A stretch of DNA of 64,000 nucleotides from Monomorium pharaonis (lineage: Eukaryota > Arthropoda > Insecta > Hymenoptera > Formicidae): the NCBI RefSeq assembly GCF_013373865.1, contig NC_050472.1, forward strand, positions 12,469,413-12,533,412, read 5' to 3'. The translations under genes and the position numbers were made by a program. Shown here piece by piece: positions 1 to 11,280 of this stretch (within the stretch, counting starts at the first letter, position 1; the number at the start of each line of letters is the position of its first letter). Below the pieces are notes generated by a model, which was given only the letters and a program-made list of their open reading frames with translations, made no database searches and was not told where the DNA came from.

Positions 1-8
1 AATCAAAA

Positions 9-211
9 ATTTTCGACTCTGATAATTGATTAACGAAATAATTAAATAATTTTCGTCTTTGATTATCGATTAATCAAATAATCAAATAATTTTCGTCTTT
101 GATGACTGATTAATCAAGTGATTAAAAATTTGATTACTGATTAACCGAGTAATCAAATAATTTTCGTCTTTAATTACTGATTAATTAGGTAATCAAATAA
201 TTTGATTATAG
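9..211. repeat. 40-bp AT-rich minisatellite
   Basis: About five imperfect tandem units of roughly 40 bp, each starting near TTTTCG(T/A)CT and containing GATTAATCAAATAATC-like sequence. The third unit is longer because of an internal duplication. No coding potential is seen. The array probably continues to the left of the window. Confidence 0.75.
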
Positions 212-215
212 ATTC

Positions 216-256
216 AATCTGTGATCAGATTTGATTACAAATCTGATCACAGATTT
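216..256. repeat. short perfect hairpin closing the minisatellite
   Basis: Inverted repeat AATCTGTGATCAGATTT facing AAATCTGATCACAGATT with a loop of about 7 nt, directly after the 40-bp tandem array. It could be a remnant of a MITE end. Confidence 0.6.
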
Positions 257-1187
257 GTAATGAACGATCCAAAAAACATATGAAAGTATTATTCGATTGA
301 TACCAAAACATTTTTTATCAAACTATTTCTTTTTCTCGCGTAGAAAAAAAATTGCTCGAATTTTTTAGATTTAGAGCGCTATTTTGGTCAGTGCCATATT
401 AAATTTTGAAAAACTCTGTCATTGGTCTTGACGTTTGGAGTTCATGGACGCAAGAAATTTATTTCCCAAGGTTGAGCTCAAGCAGTTTCAATGTAATATT
501 GTCGATTGAAAAACATCTGTCAGTAGAAATTTACTTTTTTTCGAAAAAAATGTTTATAACAATTTTGGAATTGCTTTTTTGAAAAAAATGACGTCAAATT
601 CTGAAAAAGCACGAAATTTTACATGAGAAAAACTTAGAGTAAAGTTTTTTGAAGAACTAGAACATGAATTCTTTGCGAAAAAGTCACCAAAAAATCGTCC
701 GTTTAGACATTAACGGATAATGGGACATTAATGGGTTAATTCAACTTTTAACTTAATCTTTAGTGTGCATTTTTTAATTTTGTCCCTGTTTATAGATATA
801 AGAACCAATATAATCCAGTCTTTTTTACTTGCACCTTAGGCTCTAAATTTTAGAGATATAAATCAATGCTTTAGACAGTTTAGACTCTAAAGCATTGAAT
901 CGCCCGATTTGTAGGCCGTGCGCGCGACACGAAGAATAATGGGGGCGGCGCTTGCTGAAATCGGCCGAGAAGTGCATTTCTTGCCGACCTCTGGTCTAAA
1001 GCATTGATTTAAATTCCTTTTTTTAAATAAAAAATTTAGACATCATGGAAAAAGGATATCCCAGAATGGGATAACCTATATAAATATTTCTGTTCAAAAG
1101 ATATTCAGAAAGAAGTAAAAAACGGTCTTGCAAAATTGTAAAAAAAAAACGTTTCTTTTAAAACATTATTTTCTATCGTCTGTACCT
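257..1187. other. AT-rich non-coding stretch
   Basis: No gene or clear repeat unit is supported. A short GC-rich patch at about 901-1000 (GCCGTGCGCGCGACACG and following) sits between two copies of a CTAAAGCATTGAWT-like sequence at about 887-900 and 994-1007, suggesting a small old insertion. The stretch is presumably intron or flank of the titin-like gene. Confidence 0.4.
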
Positions 1188-1195
1188 GTTATTAG

Positions 1196-2538
1196 CAGGG
1201 ACCCGGACCGCACCGAAACCGAAACCGATAACCGGTTCATAACCAGTTTTTTAGCCGGACCGAAACCGTAAACCACAACCGAATTCTGCTAAATTTACAG
1301 CACCGGAACCGTAACCGAAAACTATTAAATTTTTTTAGGTTTACGGTTTTTTTCGGTATATTTTTTCGGTTTTTTAAATTTACTTTTACATAATATTTTT
1401 ATATTTTTAATTTAAATTTTTTGTCTTTTTTTATTATTATTTTTACTTAATAATACTTCGAGTCTAATTGAATATTACTGCTTATATCTAACTGGTTTTA
1501 ATGTGACATCCTTGAACTGAGATTGCAATTATGAAATTGCAACAATCGTATGTGACATGAACATAGTGTTTTCTATTAAAACTTTTTTTAGTTTAGGATG
1601 TACTACAGCGTACCATATTAGTTTTATTACCACTGCATTTAGTCTCATTACTACATATTTGTATGTTTTTTTTATATAAAGTGTCCCGCATCAGATATGC
1701 AATATTTCATGGAAAGATAGACGGAATCAAGGTGAACATAAAAGTCTACTATAGTTTTTGAATATCTCCAATGATAGCCGAGATATCAATTTTTTTAATT
1801 GTACAAATGAGAGCACGCCGAGGAAAGCGCTGAGCCGCTCGAGTTGCCGCCGACAGCTACTGACTGACACAGTAGTGCTATAGCTTGAGCGACTCAGCGC
1901 GCTCTTATTTGTACAATTTGAAAAATTAATATCTCGGCTATCATTGGAGATATCCAAAAACTATAGTGCACTTTTATGTTCAGCTTGATCCCGTCTATCT
2001 TTTCATGAAGTATTGCATACCTGATGCGGGACACCCTATATATATTCTGGATATAAAAAATTATTGTACATATTTTGCTTATTACTCTTTATTTGCAACT
2101 TTTAGGATTTTTGTCTAACTACTCATACTTTTTTTGCCTTTTCCTCTTATTTTTTTTATTTAATCATCTTTTTTAGAAGCAATAGATTTATTGGTAGCAC
2201 AATTTAAATTGATTCTTTTATTCATACGTAAATAATTTTTTATAAATTATTATTAAACATTATTAAATGTTATTAAATATTATAATATTTAATAATATAT
2301 TAAATATTATAAATTATTAAATATAAATAGAAATTACGTAATAATTACTATTACATAATTACTTATTAAATAATATTAGAAGAACCGGAACCGTAACCGA
2401 AAAAAACCGAAAAAACCGTAATTAAACGGTTTTGGATTTTTGTATTTGCCAAGAAACCGAAACTGAAACCGGTTTTCAAATCTTTTTATTAAACTGTAAC
2501 CTTAACCGAACCTTAATTTCATTCGGTCCGGGTCCCTG
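1196..2538. mobile_element. non-autonomous hAT-type element, 1.34 kb
   Basis: Terminal inverted repeats CAGGGACCCGGACCG at the left and its reverse complement at the right are flanked by a perfect 8-bp duplication, GTTATTAG, at 1188-1195 and 2539-2546. An 8-bp target duplication with a CAGGG terminus is the hAT signature. Both subterminal regions (about 1200-1380 and 2380-2520) are packed with AACCG motifs, as expected for hAT transposase binding sites. There is no transposase ORF, so it is a MITE-like derivative. It carries a separate inverted-repeat element at 1677-2038. Confidence 0.85.
1677..2038. mobile_element. mariner-type MITE nested in the hAT element
   Basis: Near-complete palindrome: TAAAGTGTCCCGCATCAG at the left pairs with CTGATGCGGGACACCCTA at the right, and the arms run about 150 bp each. 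It sits between TA dinucleotides, consistent with a Tc1/mariner-type insertion. Diverged half-copies of the same family occur at about 16,283-16,411 and 34,396-34,565. No transposase. Confidence 0.75.
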
Positions 2539-2546
2539 GTTATTAG

Positions 2547-3732
2547 TCTGCTTTAATTTTGTCTTTATCACCATAATTATTTTGTATTTTATTATAAAAA
2601 GAGTAAACTTACTTCGGCTAGTCCTTTCGATTTTTCTGATCATATTATATTGCTTTCCATTCCACACTGCCTGTGAAAACCTCTTCTTCATATTTTCAAT
2701 TTTTATTTATCTAAAAATGTATTTTATTCTTCTTCGAAATTTTCTGTTATTTCTTTTCTTGAGACTCGTGATTCTGTCTGCTTATCCTCTCTTTGTCCTA
2801 TTTCTGTGGCTCTCCATCCCCAACTTCTCTCGTCTTAATTTTTTTAATTTTTTTGTCTTTTAATTGTACTCAGTTTGTACCCGTTTGTAGTGTTTTCGGT
2901 TTTGTTTATATCAAAAAGGAATAAAAGTTACAAAAATTTAAAAATTTTCCAGCACTTAAATACGCAAGTCTATCAATGTCCATTTGATTAAGAATTGTTT
3001 GTATCAATGTGTACTGATCTCCTTCTCGTTCATACCCCACGAGGTTGAAAAAATTTGTGTTAGAAGTGCAGGTTTTTATCCCCGTAAAGGTACGAATAGG
3101 AACGATATAGCAATAACACCCATTTTTAGATTTCAAATAGTTTCAAAAAATGACAATCACCCTTAACACGAATTTTAATTTTACCATATTTCCATCCCCC
3201 TCCTTCCCCGGAGGCATGAACAAAAAAGAGAGCAACACAATCGAGTACAAATAATGCTTAATCGAATGAAATTTGATAGATTTGTGTATGTCAAAATCAG
3301 ATGCTGGTAAATTTTTCTTGCAACTTTCACTTCTTTTTTTATACGAACGGAATGAAAAGCGATATAAAGCAGTATAAACCGAATACAATTGAATGCAGTT
3401 TGGAAAATTTCATCTTTTAATGTCGAGTGCTAAATTTGCACAGGTAAAATATTATTCTAGTTTTCGGTACTATTGCTTTATATTATATTCATACTGACTG
3501 TATTTTTACGTTTATTACTTTCATCATCATTTCTTTATTACTGTGTATTAACTTTTAACTTATCTGTGATAATAGTTCAGATCAGGGTTAAGTTTTCATA
3601 TAACATGATATCTCGTCTATTGATTGTGCTATTTCTATTCTTGCATTTTGATGCATTTTGTAACATGTTTTTGTTTACAATATTTTTTTCTTTTATTGTC
3701 GTGCACAGTAATAAAATTTAAATTTTCTTTAG
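2547..3732. other. T-rich stretch, probable intron of the titin-like gene
   Basis: No supported exon. The first recognised exon downstream opens in phase 1, so an upstream exon must exist, and none is visible here. The sequence is therefore most simply intronic. Short open stretches here are hydrophobic translations of T-rich DNA and are not called. Confidence 0.5.
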
Positions 3733-3837
3733 CACCACCTTCAAGCCCTTTAAATGTCCGAGCGACAAATGTAACAAGCAAAAGTGTCACTCTCAATTGG
3801 TCACCACCGACTACGACAGGAGGATCAGAATTGACAG
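3733..3837 (+). CDS. titin-like muscle protein, exon A: first half of Fn3 domain 1
   Basis: The exon follows a TTTCTTTAG acceptor and ends at a GTAAAA donor. It opens and closes in phase 1. It encodes the A-C strands of a fibronectin type III domain: PPSSPLNV, then VTLNWSPP with the conserved Trp, then GGSEL. Together with the next three exons it gives about 269 residues ending in a stop codon, the C-terminus of a giant sarcomeric protein. In insects, sallimus/titin and projectin (bent) carry such Fn3 modules; sallimus, which ends in Fn3 domains, is the better guess. The family is known; the exact orthologue is inference. The gene enters from the left, and all four exons keep phase-1 junctions. 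Confidence 0.7.
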
Positions 3838-3930
3838 GTAAAAATACACATGCAAATAAAACACAAACTTTTAAAAGATGAATTTGGAATACTGATTAAA
3901 TTTTATTATTTTGTCTTGCGCGTGTTACAG

Positions 3931-4128
3931 GTTACGTAATTGAAAAAAGACCATTAATCGGAAAAGGTGCCCGATGGACAAAGGTTATTACTTTGGACGC
4001 TACGACACACCAATACTGTATAGAAAACCTAAAAGAAAGCGAATTTCTCTTTAGAATCTTTGCTGAAAACAGTTTAGGTCTTAGTATACCGACCAATTCC
4101 GAACCGATCACGTTAAAAACTCATGCCA
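3931..4128 (+). CDS. titin-like muscle protein, exon B: second half of Fn3 domain 1
   Basis: Acceptor GTGTTACAG, donor GTAAGT. The 198-nt exon is in frame with exon A across a phase-1 junction: the split codon makes the Gly of GYVIEKR, the canonical C' strand. The domain continues through W-T-K-V and YCIENLKE to the FRIFAENSLGLS motif, which is the F-G region (Tyr/Phe-R-x-x-A-x-N-x-x-G) diagnostic of titin/twitchin Fn3 modules. The intron between A and B is only 93 bp. No defect is seen. Confidence 0.78.
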
Positions 4129-4204
4129 GTAAGTTGACTTATATATTCTATTGCCAAACTATAAAGTGACTCAATAAAAATGTGCTTCTTAACTTACTTT
4201 GTAG

Positions 4205-4510
4205 TTGTTCCATCATCACCTACGGCTCCGTTAGAGATGAGACAAATAGCAGCGAATACAATGGTAATCGAATGGGGTAGGCCCGAATCAGATGGTGGTG
4301 CATCTCTGGAGGGTTATAAAATTGCTATCAGAGATACGAAGAAAACGATGTGGATGGAAGTAGGAAAAGTTGGCGCGGACATTCAAAAACTCAACATTAG
4401 AGATCTTCAAGAAAATCATGAATACCTTATAAGAATCTTTGCACGAAACGAAATCGGATTCAGCGACCATTTAGAATCAGAAGAACCTTTTAAAATTGTT
4501 CCGGTATCAG
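4205..4510 (+). CDS. titin-like muscle protein, exon C: complete Fn3 domain 2
   Basis: The acceptor TTTGTAG follows a 76-bp intron; the donor GTACGA lies at 4511. One 306-nt exon encodes a whole Fn3 module: PSSPTAPLEM, IEWGRPESDGG with the core Trp, LEGYKIAIRD, then LIRIFARNEIGFS, the conserved G-strand Asn-Glu-x-Gly motif. Entry and exit are phase 1, as for the other exons, so the module could be skipped without a frameshift. This is the clearest domain of the gene fragment. Confidence 0.8.
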
Positions 4511-4677
4511 GTACGACTTGTTATAATCATATGTTTTATTTTCGTCTCTATTCTTTTCTTACCTACTTATTTTACTATTTGTAGAAAAATGTACTATCTT
4601 ACATTTTTATCACTTTACTTATCTTTAAACAAACGAGATTACAAGTTCATCATTAAAATTGCCCTTTGTTGTTACAG

Positions 4678-4880
4678 AACTATCGTGTGTGGAACCAATT
4701 GCTGAGATTATGGATAAAGGTGAAACCGCATCAATCAGCTTTAGCACGGAAAACACTAGTTCATGGTTGCGAGAACATAATATGGACGCTGATATACATT
4801 CGTATGCGAAAGCGAGATTACTTAGAAAAGATGAGTACTTTTTCCGTATTTGGCACTATGCTAAAAAGCTGTTTGAATAA
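4678..4880 (+). CDS. titin-like muscle protein, exon D: C-terminal tail and stop
   Basis: Acceptor TTGTTGTTACAG. The open frame continues in phase from exon C and ends at TAA 4878-4880. It encodes 67 residues rich in charged and aromatic residues (for example KDEYFFRIWHYAKKLFE) and matches no domain I recognise. It is likely the natural C-terminus, because it joins cleanly to exon C and is followed by AT-rich sequence without further exons. Whether the Y-F-F-R-I-W segment is the worn G strand of another Fn3 domain cannot be settled by eye. Confidence 0.65.
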
Positions 4881-5826
4881 GTATACGTGTAAATTTCAAC
4901 ATTTAAATTGTAAATTGTCAGCGAATACAATTTGTAATAATCTTTGTTATTTCTGTATTCTTTCTTCTTTACGAGCATTACACATTCATACATCAAATCA
5001 ATGTATATCAATTATTATCATTTCACATTTTATAAAATCGAATTTTGCGTAATGATTATACATACATACTGAAATTAATATCTTTTTTGTAAAATTAAAT
5101 AGTATTTACCATGCCAATTTTAGGATAAAGTAATTTTTCTTTGATGCTTTTATCAGTGCTCTCGAAATGTGCATTGTATGATTGAATATTTGATTCTAGT
5201 TTCATCGTTTTGATTACCAATTACGCTTTCGCAGTTTCATAAAATTTTATTTTTTATCGTTAATGCATATTATTAAAGTTGTATTTATGTTTAAAATAGA
5301 AACGACAACAAAATGTTATACATCCTAAAAAATTCTCCGAAGTTTTCAAATACATCTATTATTGATGTATCTATTTATATAACTACGTAAGCGTTTTATT
5401 TGTATGACGAAACCAGAGCTTGCAATATTATTTTAGTATTTATTCTCCAAATATAATGTACATCGATTGATTTTTCTCATTACTATTATCCGTGATATAT
5501 AATATTATTATAGGGTTAATTATATTATTAATTAGTTTTGTTTGTTAGTTAATTATATTATTAATATATTGTTAATAATATCGATACATTAAGAAAATGA
5601 AGAAATATCACGTGTACTTGGTAAGAGACAAAAAATATAGGTGCAATTAACAACTAATTACCAATAACACGTCGTATTTCTCATTATTAATAAATTATAT
5701 ATGTAATATTGTAAAATATTTTATTTATTAATTAAAACATTACGAATTCTCATTATTTTAATGTTTATTTAACATTTCTCTTATATTATTTACGCATTTA
5801 AAATGATTTTTTTAAATATCAAGAAA
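4881..5826 (+). other. 3' flank and probable 3' UTR of the titin-like gene
   Basis: AT-rich non-coding sequence. ATTAAA- and AATAAA-like hexamers are present but too common in this composition to pick a poly(A) site. No repeat structure is evident apart from simple AT runs at 5,500-5,720. Confidence 0.4.
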
Positions 5827-5849
5827 CACAGCAGTATTTTGTAAGTAAA

Positions 5850-6619
5850 CCCTTACGGAAAAAAACACTCTAATTTTGAGAGTTTACACTCAAAATTGAG
5901 TGTTAATACTCGATTTTGGGAGTTTACTCTCAAATTTAGGTGTATACGCTCAAATCTTGAGTATTTACACTAAAGATTGAGTGTTTATACTCGAACATTG
6001 ACTGTATTGGGTGTACACCCAATTATTGAGTGTTCATACTAAAGTTTGGATTTAAATACTGAATATTTAAAAGTATACTCTCAACATTTGGATATAACAC
6101 ACAATAAATGAGTGTATACTTCCAACATAAAGTGTGAACACTGAAACGTTGGAGATGTACATTCAACATCTATCGGTTGAAGGTATACACTTAATATTGA
6201 ATGTGTACTCTCAAACATTGGATTAGAAAATATTAAATGAAAACAAAAGCAAAAAAAGTTCAACGTTCAACCGAGATTAAAATTAATCTGCATTGGTAGA
6301 AATGGACATAAAACAAATATCTAAAATAAACATTCAATTAGAGTATTCAGCTGGCTTTAAGTATTAATTTGAGTATTACTTTCAACTTGGATGTTTGCCA
6401 TCTAATTAAGTGTTAATTTCAGTGTTATTTTTAAATTTAGGATTAACATTGAAATTAACACTTAATTAGATGGCGAACATTCAAGTTAAGAGTAATAACA
6501 CTCTAATTAAAAGTAAATTAAAGAGCGAACACTCAAGTTGAGTGTTTACCCCTTGTCCCAAATTACACTCAACTTGAGTATTTTTTTAAGTGTTATTTTT
6601 AGTGTTTTTTCCGTAAGGG
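5850..6619. mobile_element. foldback MITE copy 1 (CCCTTACGG termini)
   Basis: 770 bp with terminal repeats of about 22 bp, CCCTTACGGAAAAAA...CACT, inverted at the right end. The interior is made of decayed short units reading GAGTGT/ACACTCAA about every 13-18 bp, plus an internal hairpin near 6,360-6,480. Comparison with the empty arm at 7,719 shows only a 2-bp overlap at the insertion point. No ORF. Confidence 0.75.
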
Positions 6620-6712
6620 AACATTCAACACGAGACCGTTCCATGTATTTATACGAAAATTATTACATCTTGAAATTAATTTGCCAATAAATGTTCAGTT
6701 ACTGCAATTCTA

Positions 6713-7491
6713 CCCTTACGAAAAAAACACTGAAAATAACACTTAAAAAAATACTCAAGTTGAGTATAATTTGGGACAAGGAGTAAACACTCAATTCAGT
6801 GTAAACACTCAACTTGAGTGTTCGCTCTTTAATTTACTTTTAATTAGAATGTTATTACTCTCAACTTGAATGTTCGCCATCTAATAGAGTGTTAATTCCA
6901 ATGTTAATCCTAAATTTAAGAATAACACTGAAATTAACACTTAATTAGATGGCAAACATCCAAGTTGAAAGTAATACTCAAATTAATACTTAAAGCCTGC
7001 TAAACACTTTATAGTTGAATGTTTATTTTAGATATTCGTTTTATGTCCATTTTTACCAATGCAGATTAATTTTAATCTCGGTTGAACTTGCTTTTCTTGC
7101 TTTTATTGTTATTTAACATTTTCTAATTCAATGTTTGAGAGTGCACACTCAATATTAAGTGTATACCTTCAACCAATAGATGTTGAGTGTACATCCCCAA
7201 CATTTCAGTGTTCACACTTTATGTTGGAAGTATACACTCATTTATTGAGTATCATATCCATATGTTAAGAGTATACTTTCAAATATTTAGTGTTTAAATC
7301 CAAACTTTGGTATGAACACTCAATCATTGGGTGTACACACTCAATGTTCGAGTATAAACACTAAATCTTTAGTGTAAATACTCAAGATTTGAGCGTATAC
7401 ACCTAAATTTCGGAGTAAACTCCCAAAATCGAGTATTAACACTCAATTTTGAGTGTAAACTCTCAAAATTAGAGTGTTTTTTCCGTAAGGG
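6713..7491. mobile_element. foldback MITE copy 2, opposite orientation
   Basis: 779 bp, largely the reverse complement of the copy at 5850-6619, with the same CCCTTACG termini. It is flanked by TA on both sides (6711-6712 and 7492-7493), and the empty arm near 7,623 carries a single TA there. This supports a TA target duplication and a Tc1/mariner-type origin. Confidence 0.78.
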
Positions 7492-7623
7492 TAGTATTAA
7501 GACATATTATGATGCAAACAGTACAGATAGCAACAATACGGGCACCTTGATATCTTATAAGATATCAAGGTGCCCAAATTGTTGCTATCTGTACTGTTTG
7601 CATCATAATATGTCTTAATACTA
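7492..7623. repeat. 132-nt near-perfect hairpin
   Basis: Starts TAGTATTAAGACATATTATG and ends with its reverse complement; the centre is GATATCTTATAAGATATC. It forms the turn of the larger inverted duplication. Confidence 0.8.
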
Positions 7624-7738
7624 GAATTGCAGTAATTGAACATTTATTGGCAAATTAATTTCAAGATGTAATAATTTTCGTATAAATACATGGAACGGTC
7701 TCGCGTTGAATGTTTACTTACAAAATACTGCTGTGTAC

Positions 7739-8079
7739 TATAAAAAAAGAAATATATATAATCATACTATAGAAAAAGAAAGAAAATTAAAAAACCTTAT
7801 TTTCCTTGGAACAGACAAAACCTATTGGAAACGTGGTGAATGAGTGTCCATTTGACAAATATAAACCTTGTAATGTCCAGAATTGTGGGGAAAACTTTTG
7901 ACGCTAAAACAAAGATGCAATTTATAAAAAATATAATAAGTTTACAGAAAAGTTTCTATGATATGTGCAATACGTATTTCCACTATTGTTTTAAAAAAAC
8001 TTTTATTTCTAGCGCAAGAATTCTATTTATAATAATAAATTTTATTCTCTTCGGCATCTCATGACCAAGAAGAGAATCC
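7739..8079. other. AT-rich non-coding stretch
   Basis: Nothing beyond AT-rich sequence is supported; a 74-codon open stretch at 7,840-8,064 has no recognisable motif and is not called. Confidence 0.35.
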
Positions 8080-9855
8080 TACGTAAAATATAATATAATC
8101 TTATCTAAACATTTTTCTCGCACTATCTTCCTATCATCACTTTGTTTACAGTCTTCTTTCTTTCAACCTATAACTATACATCCTTTATAACTCTTCTCCC
8201 TTACTTTAGTTACTAATCTTTCTACAAAAACCTTTTTCTTTTTTCTTCCTCCACTCTTTTCCTAAACATTCCTTTCGCCTTTCTCTACTAAAAATTATTT
8301 CTATAAATCCATTAATCCTAGATTCCGTTAGTTGCTCTTTTTCTTTTCTTTTCCTAGCATGTTTCTCATGACATAACATATTCTATTGTATCATTCTAAT
8401 CACAAACCCTACCTATATTACAATCTAATCAAATCTCTTTCTCTGTTTACAATCTTCTTATTACTTATACCATATTCGTCTAACCTTTTTGTTTAAGCCT
8501 TTCCCTTTACGTTCTATTACCTCTACATCTCCTTTCGTGACCTTATTCTTTCTTAACCTAATTATACATCTCCTGTTCTTCTATTCTGCGTGTACCTATC
8601 TAATTTTGCTATCTACAAGCTGAAAACCAAAGGATTCATCTTACAGCCCCCGTCTTGCTCCCTTTGTCGTACTGTAGACTTCTGGCAGTAGCCTTACTGT
8701 CACCCTCGTGTCCTTGTACCTTCTTTCAATCTTCCATTTGTCTGGCTTCACTCTTCCTAATTCCTCTAATATACAACTTGAATTTTTCTTTTCTTACGTT
8801 ATCGTGAGCTGCTTTCTAATCTATCCATAAAGAAGATGAAAAACCCTTTACTTCTCTCTCCCTCTCTGCACAGTATGGATCAAAATAAATGATGACCATT
8901 CCTTTACCATAATATTTCCTCTTGTTTCTTCTCTCTCTTACAACTCTGTTCCATCCAATAATTTCACCAAGTAGACTTTCCATCTTTCTTATCGATGTTG
9001 TTTCTTATTTGCTCTTTTCCTCCTCTTTCCCTAATTATGTATTTCACAATTCCATTACCTTTTCAGACTTCAAAATCTAGACCTCAAAATCTTTATTGTT
9101 GCTTTTTGAATTGTCTCCTATAATTTTCTTTAGAATTCTGTTCTTTATTTATTTGCCTTTTCCGCTTTTTTTCGTGTACGCTCTGCTTCGTCGACCTCTC
9201 CTATTCTTGATCTTCTTTCTACAGTCCTTTCCTCCTCCTCTTCTTTCGGCTTTTCAATTTCATCGCCTATCGGCTACGATCTGAGTCCACTCTTTCTACT
9301 ACTCTGAAATCCTTAATTTCATACAAACAATTTCATTTATTATTACATATTACATTTATTATCTTACATATTCTATAGTTTCTATACTACATTACTTCTC
9401 TTTCTTATCTACGTATATTCTCGTCCTCTCTTTCTCGCTTAATTATCTCCCTAAATTCTATGAACATAACTTCTGCTCACTTCTGTATTCTCCTATTTTT
9501 CTCTTCCGTTTTCTTTAACTCGCCTTTCTACCTTACTTAATATTCCGTTATGCGCATTTTTTTAACCTTTTCTACCCCCCTTTACCTCTTTTTCTTCTCT
9601 CCAATCTCTATACATTTTCCTGCGCTTGCCTATGCATTCTAACTCCCTACCCGCGATCTTTCTGCCTATCTTTCCTTTCTTCCTGTTTCTATCGCGTTCC
9701 CTTAAATTCCCCAGCAACTTTACTCTCCTCTCTTCCCATTTACTTATATTTTTTCATTCTAAATCTCTAAATACCTACTTAGCTCTATCCTATCCGCACA
9801 CTATTACCGCCGCACGACCATACGCTCTCACACCTCCTAACCAAGTCTTGTAAAA
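8080..9855. other. G-poor, pyrimidine-rich strand-asymmetric tract
   Basis: About 1.8 kb in which the + strand is dominated by T, C and A with very little G (for example 8,150-8,480 and 9,350-9,760). There is no tandem unit, LTR or long open frame. The minus-strand reading is purine-rich with many stop codons. It could be the remains of one old repeat or a long-transcribed sequence; I do not recognise it. Confidence 0.4.
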
Positions 9856-9939
9856 TAGTACAGTTGTGTAACAAATATGGAATTTCTACTCGCGCGTGTA
9901 ACTTTCCTGCTACACTGGATGACCTCCTTTTGGACACGT

Positions 9940-10611
9940 AACGATTGGACACATACGATTGGACACAGCTCGATTGGACACCGCACGATTGGACACAGCA
10001 CAATTGGACATCGCACGATTGAACACCGCACGATTAGACACCGCATTATTGGACACCGCACGATTGGACACCGCATTACGGGGACACCGCACAGTCTTCT
10101 AGTGAAAAACATTTATATATCATATGACAAATTATTTAACCTTAGAAACATCTAACAGAAAAAAGCATCGATCCACCAGAAAAAAAAGTAAATTTCAAAC
10201 GTCTTCAAAACGTTGGAGCATCTCGTTTTGCGTGGAAAGTCGCAAACCCATGTAGTGTAGAGAATGCTTTGCACACACACACACACGCGCGCGCGCGCAG
10301 GGGGGGCAAGGGGTGCCTTTGGCCCCCTTCTGCACCTCCCGTCCAAGTCGCCAACCCATGTACATTGTATTAGAAATCAACTAAAACATACGTGGCCATT
10401 TCGAACGTGGCCATTTCGAACGTGGCCATTTTGAACGTGGCCATTTCGAACATGGCCGTTTCGAACGTGGCCGTTTCGAACATGGGCAAATTGAACTCCG
10501 TGCAATATTTCCCGTGGCCGTTTCAAACATGGCCATTTCTAACGTGGCCATTTCGAACGTAGTCAAATTTACGCGTGACCATTTCAAACGTAGCTATTTT
10601 GAACGCTCCCT
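9940..10611. mobile_element. 15-bp-word array element, copy 1
   Basis: Left arm 9940-10095: about nine tandem 15-mers of the type CGATTGGACACCGCA. Core 10,222-10,370: AAAGTCGCAAACCCATGT, a CACACA/CGCGCG run, a GC hairpin with GCCTTTGGCCCCC, then AAGTCGCCAACCCATGT. Right arm 10,386-10,605: about fourteen 15-mers of the type ACGTGGCCATTTCGA, ending GAACGCTCCC, which resembles the terminus of the copies at 15,225 and 22,376. The two arms use different words. No target duplication is visible, so the boundaries are approximate. No real protein is encoded; open frames here are products of the 15-bp (frame-preserving) period. Confidence 0.65.
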
Positions 10612-11280
10612 ACATTAAGTCATATAATATTTGTTTTAATTAAAATAAAAAATAGAACAAGTTAATTAACATAAAAGGCTTTTTACTTTTTGATAAAAAT
10701 TTTCTTTAAAAAACTAAAGATAAAACTTTGTATACATTTTTCGAAACTTGTTCGCGTTTTTTTAATTCAAAGAAGCAATAACCCAAAAATAAATAAAAGT
10801 AACTTCTTTCCAGCAAAATGTATAAAAAACCCTTAATGATAGAAATGATTAAAGAAATTTTTTATTATAAATTATAAGCATATAATAACATTTTTATTAT
10901 TATATTATTTTTTAAGCATTTTTGTCATTAAGTTTTAGATATTTTTAAGATAAGCCATTCTTTCTTCATACCTTTTGTGTTCTGCTTTTTTCTTTCGTAT
11001 TTTAAGTTTTAAAGATTTTTCCAAATAATCTTCTACGATGGTATTAGGTTTTCGTTTTTTCATTTTTGTAAATAAAACAGATAATGACAACATGAATAAT
11101 TATTTAAAAAAAACTACTCAACAGTTAAATACAATAGTATAATATAATACGAATTGTAATTAAAAAATTGAAATCAATGCAGATATTTTTATATCATTTC
11201 TTACAGATTTTATAATTATTTAATTATTTAATAACTTATTATGTAATTAAAAACAATATGTAATTAAAAAGTTAAAATAT
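10612..11280. other. AT-rich non-coding stretch
   Basis: Poly-A/T-rich sequence with no supported gene. A short Lys-rich reading on the minus strand near 10,940-11,060 is not convincing. Confidence 0.35.

Larger units (their letters stand above)
5827..7738. repeat. large inverted duplication carrying two foldback insertions
   Basis: The flank CACAGCAGTATTTTGTAAGT (5827-5846) reappears inverted at about 7719-7738, and 6620-6712 reappears inverted at 7624-7718. These arms meet at a 132-nt hairpin (7492-7623). The left arm also holds two 0.77-kb elements that the right arm lacks, so the empty right arm preserves the pre-insertion sequence for both sites. Confidence 0.75.

Noticed and set aside
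2432..2863. 143-codon hydrophobic frame resembling a multi-pass membrane protein
   Set aside because: T-rich sequence translates to Phe/Leu/Ile; it starts inside the right end of the hAT element and has no homologue-like pattern.
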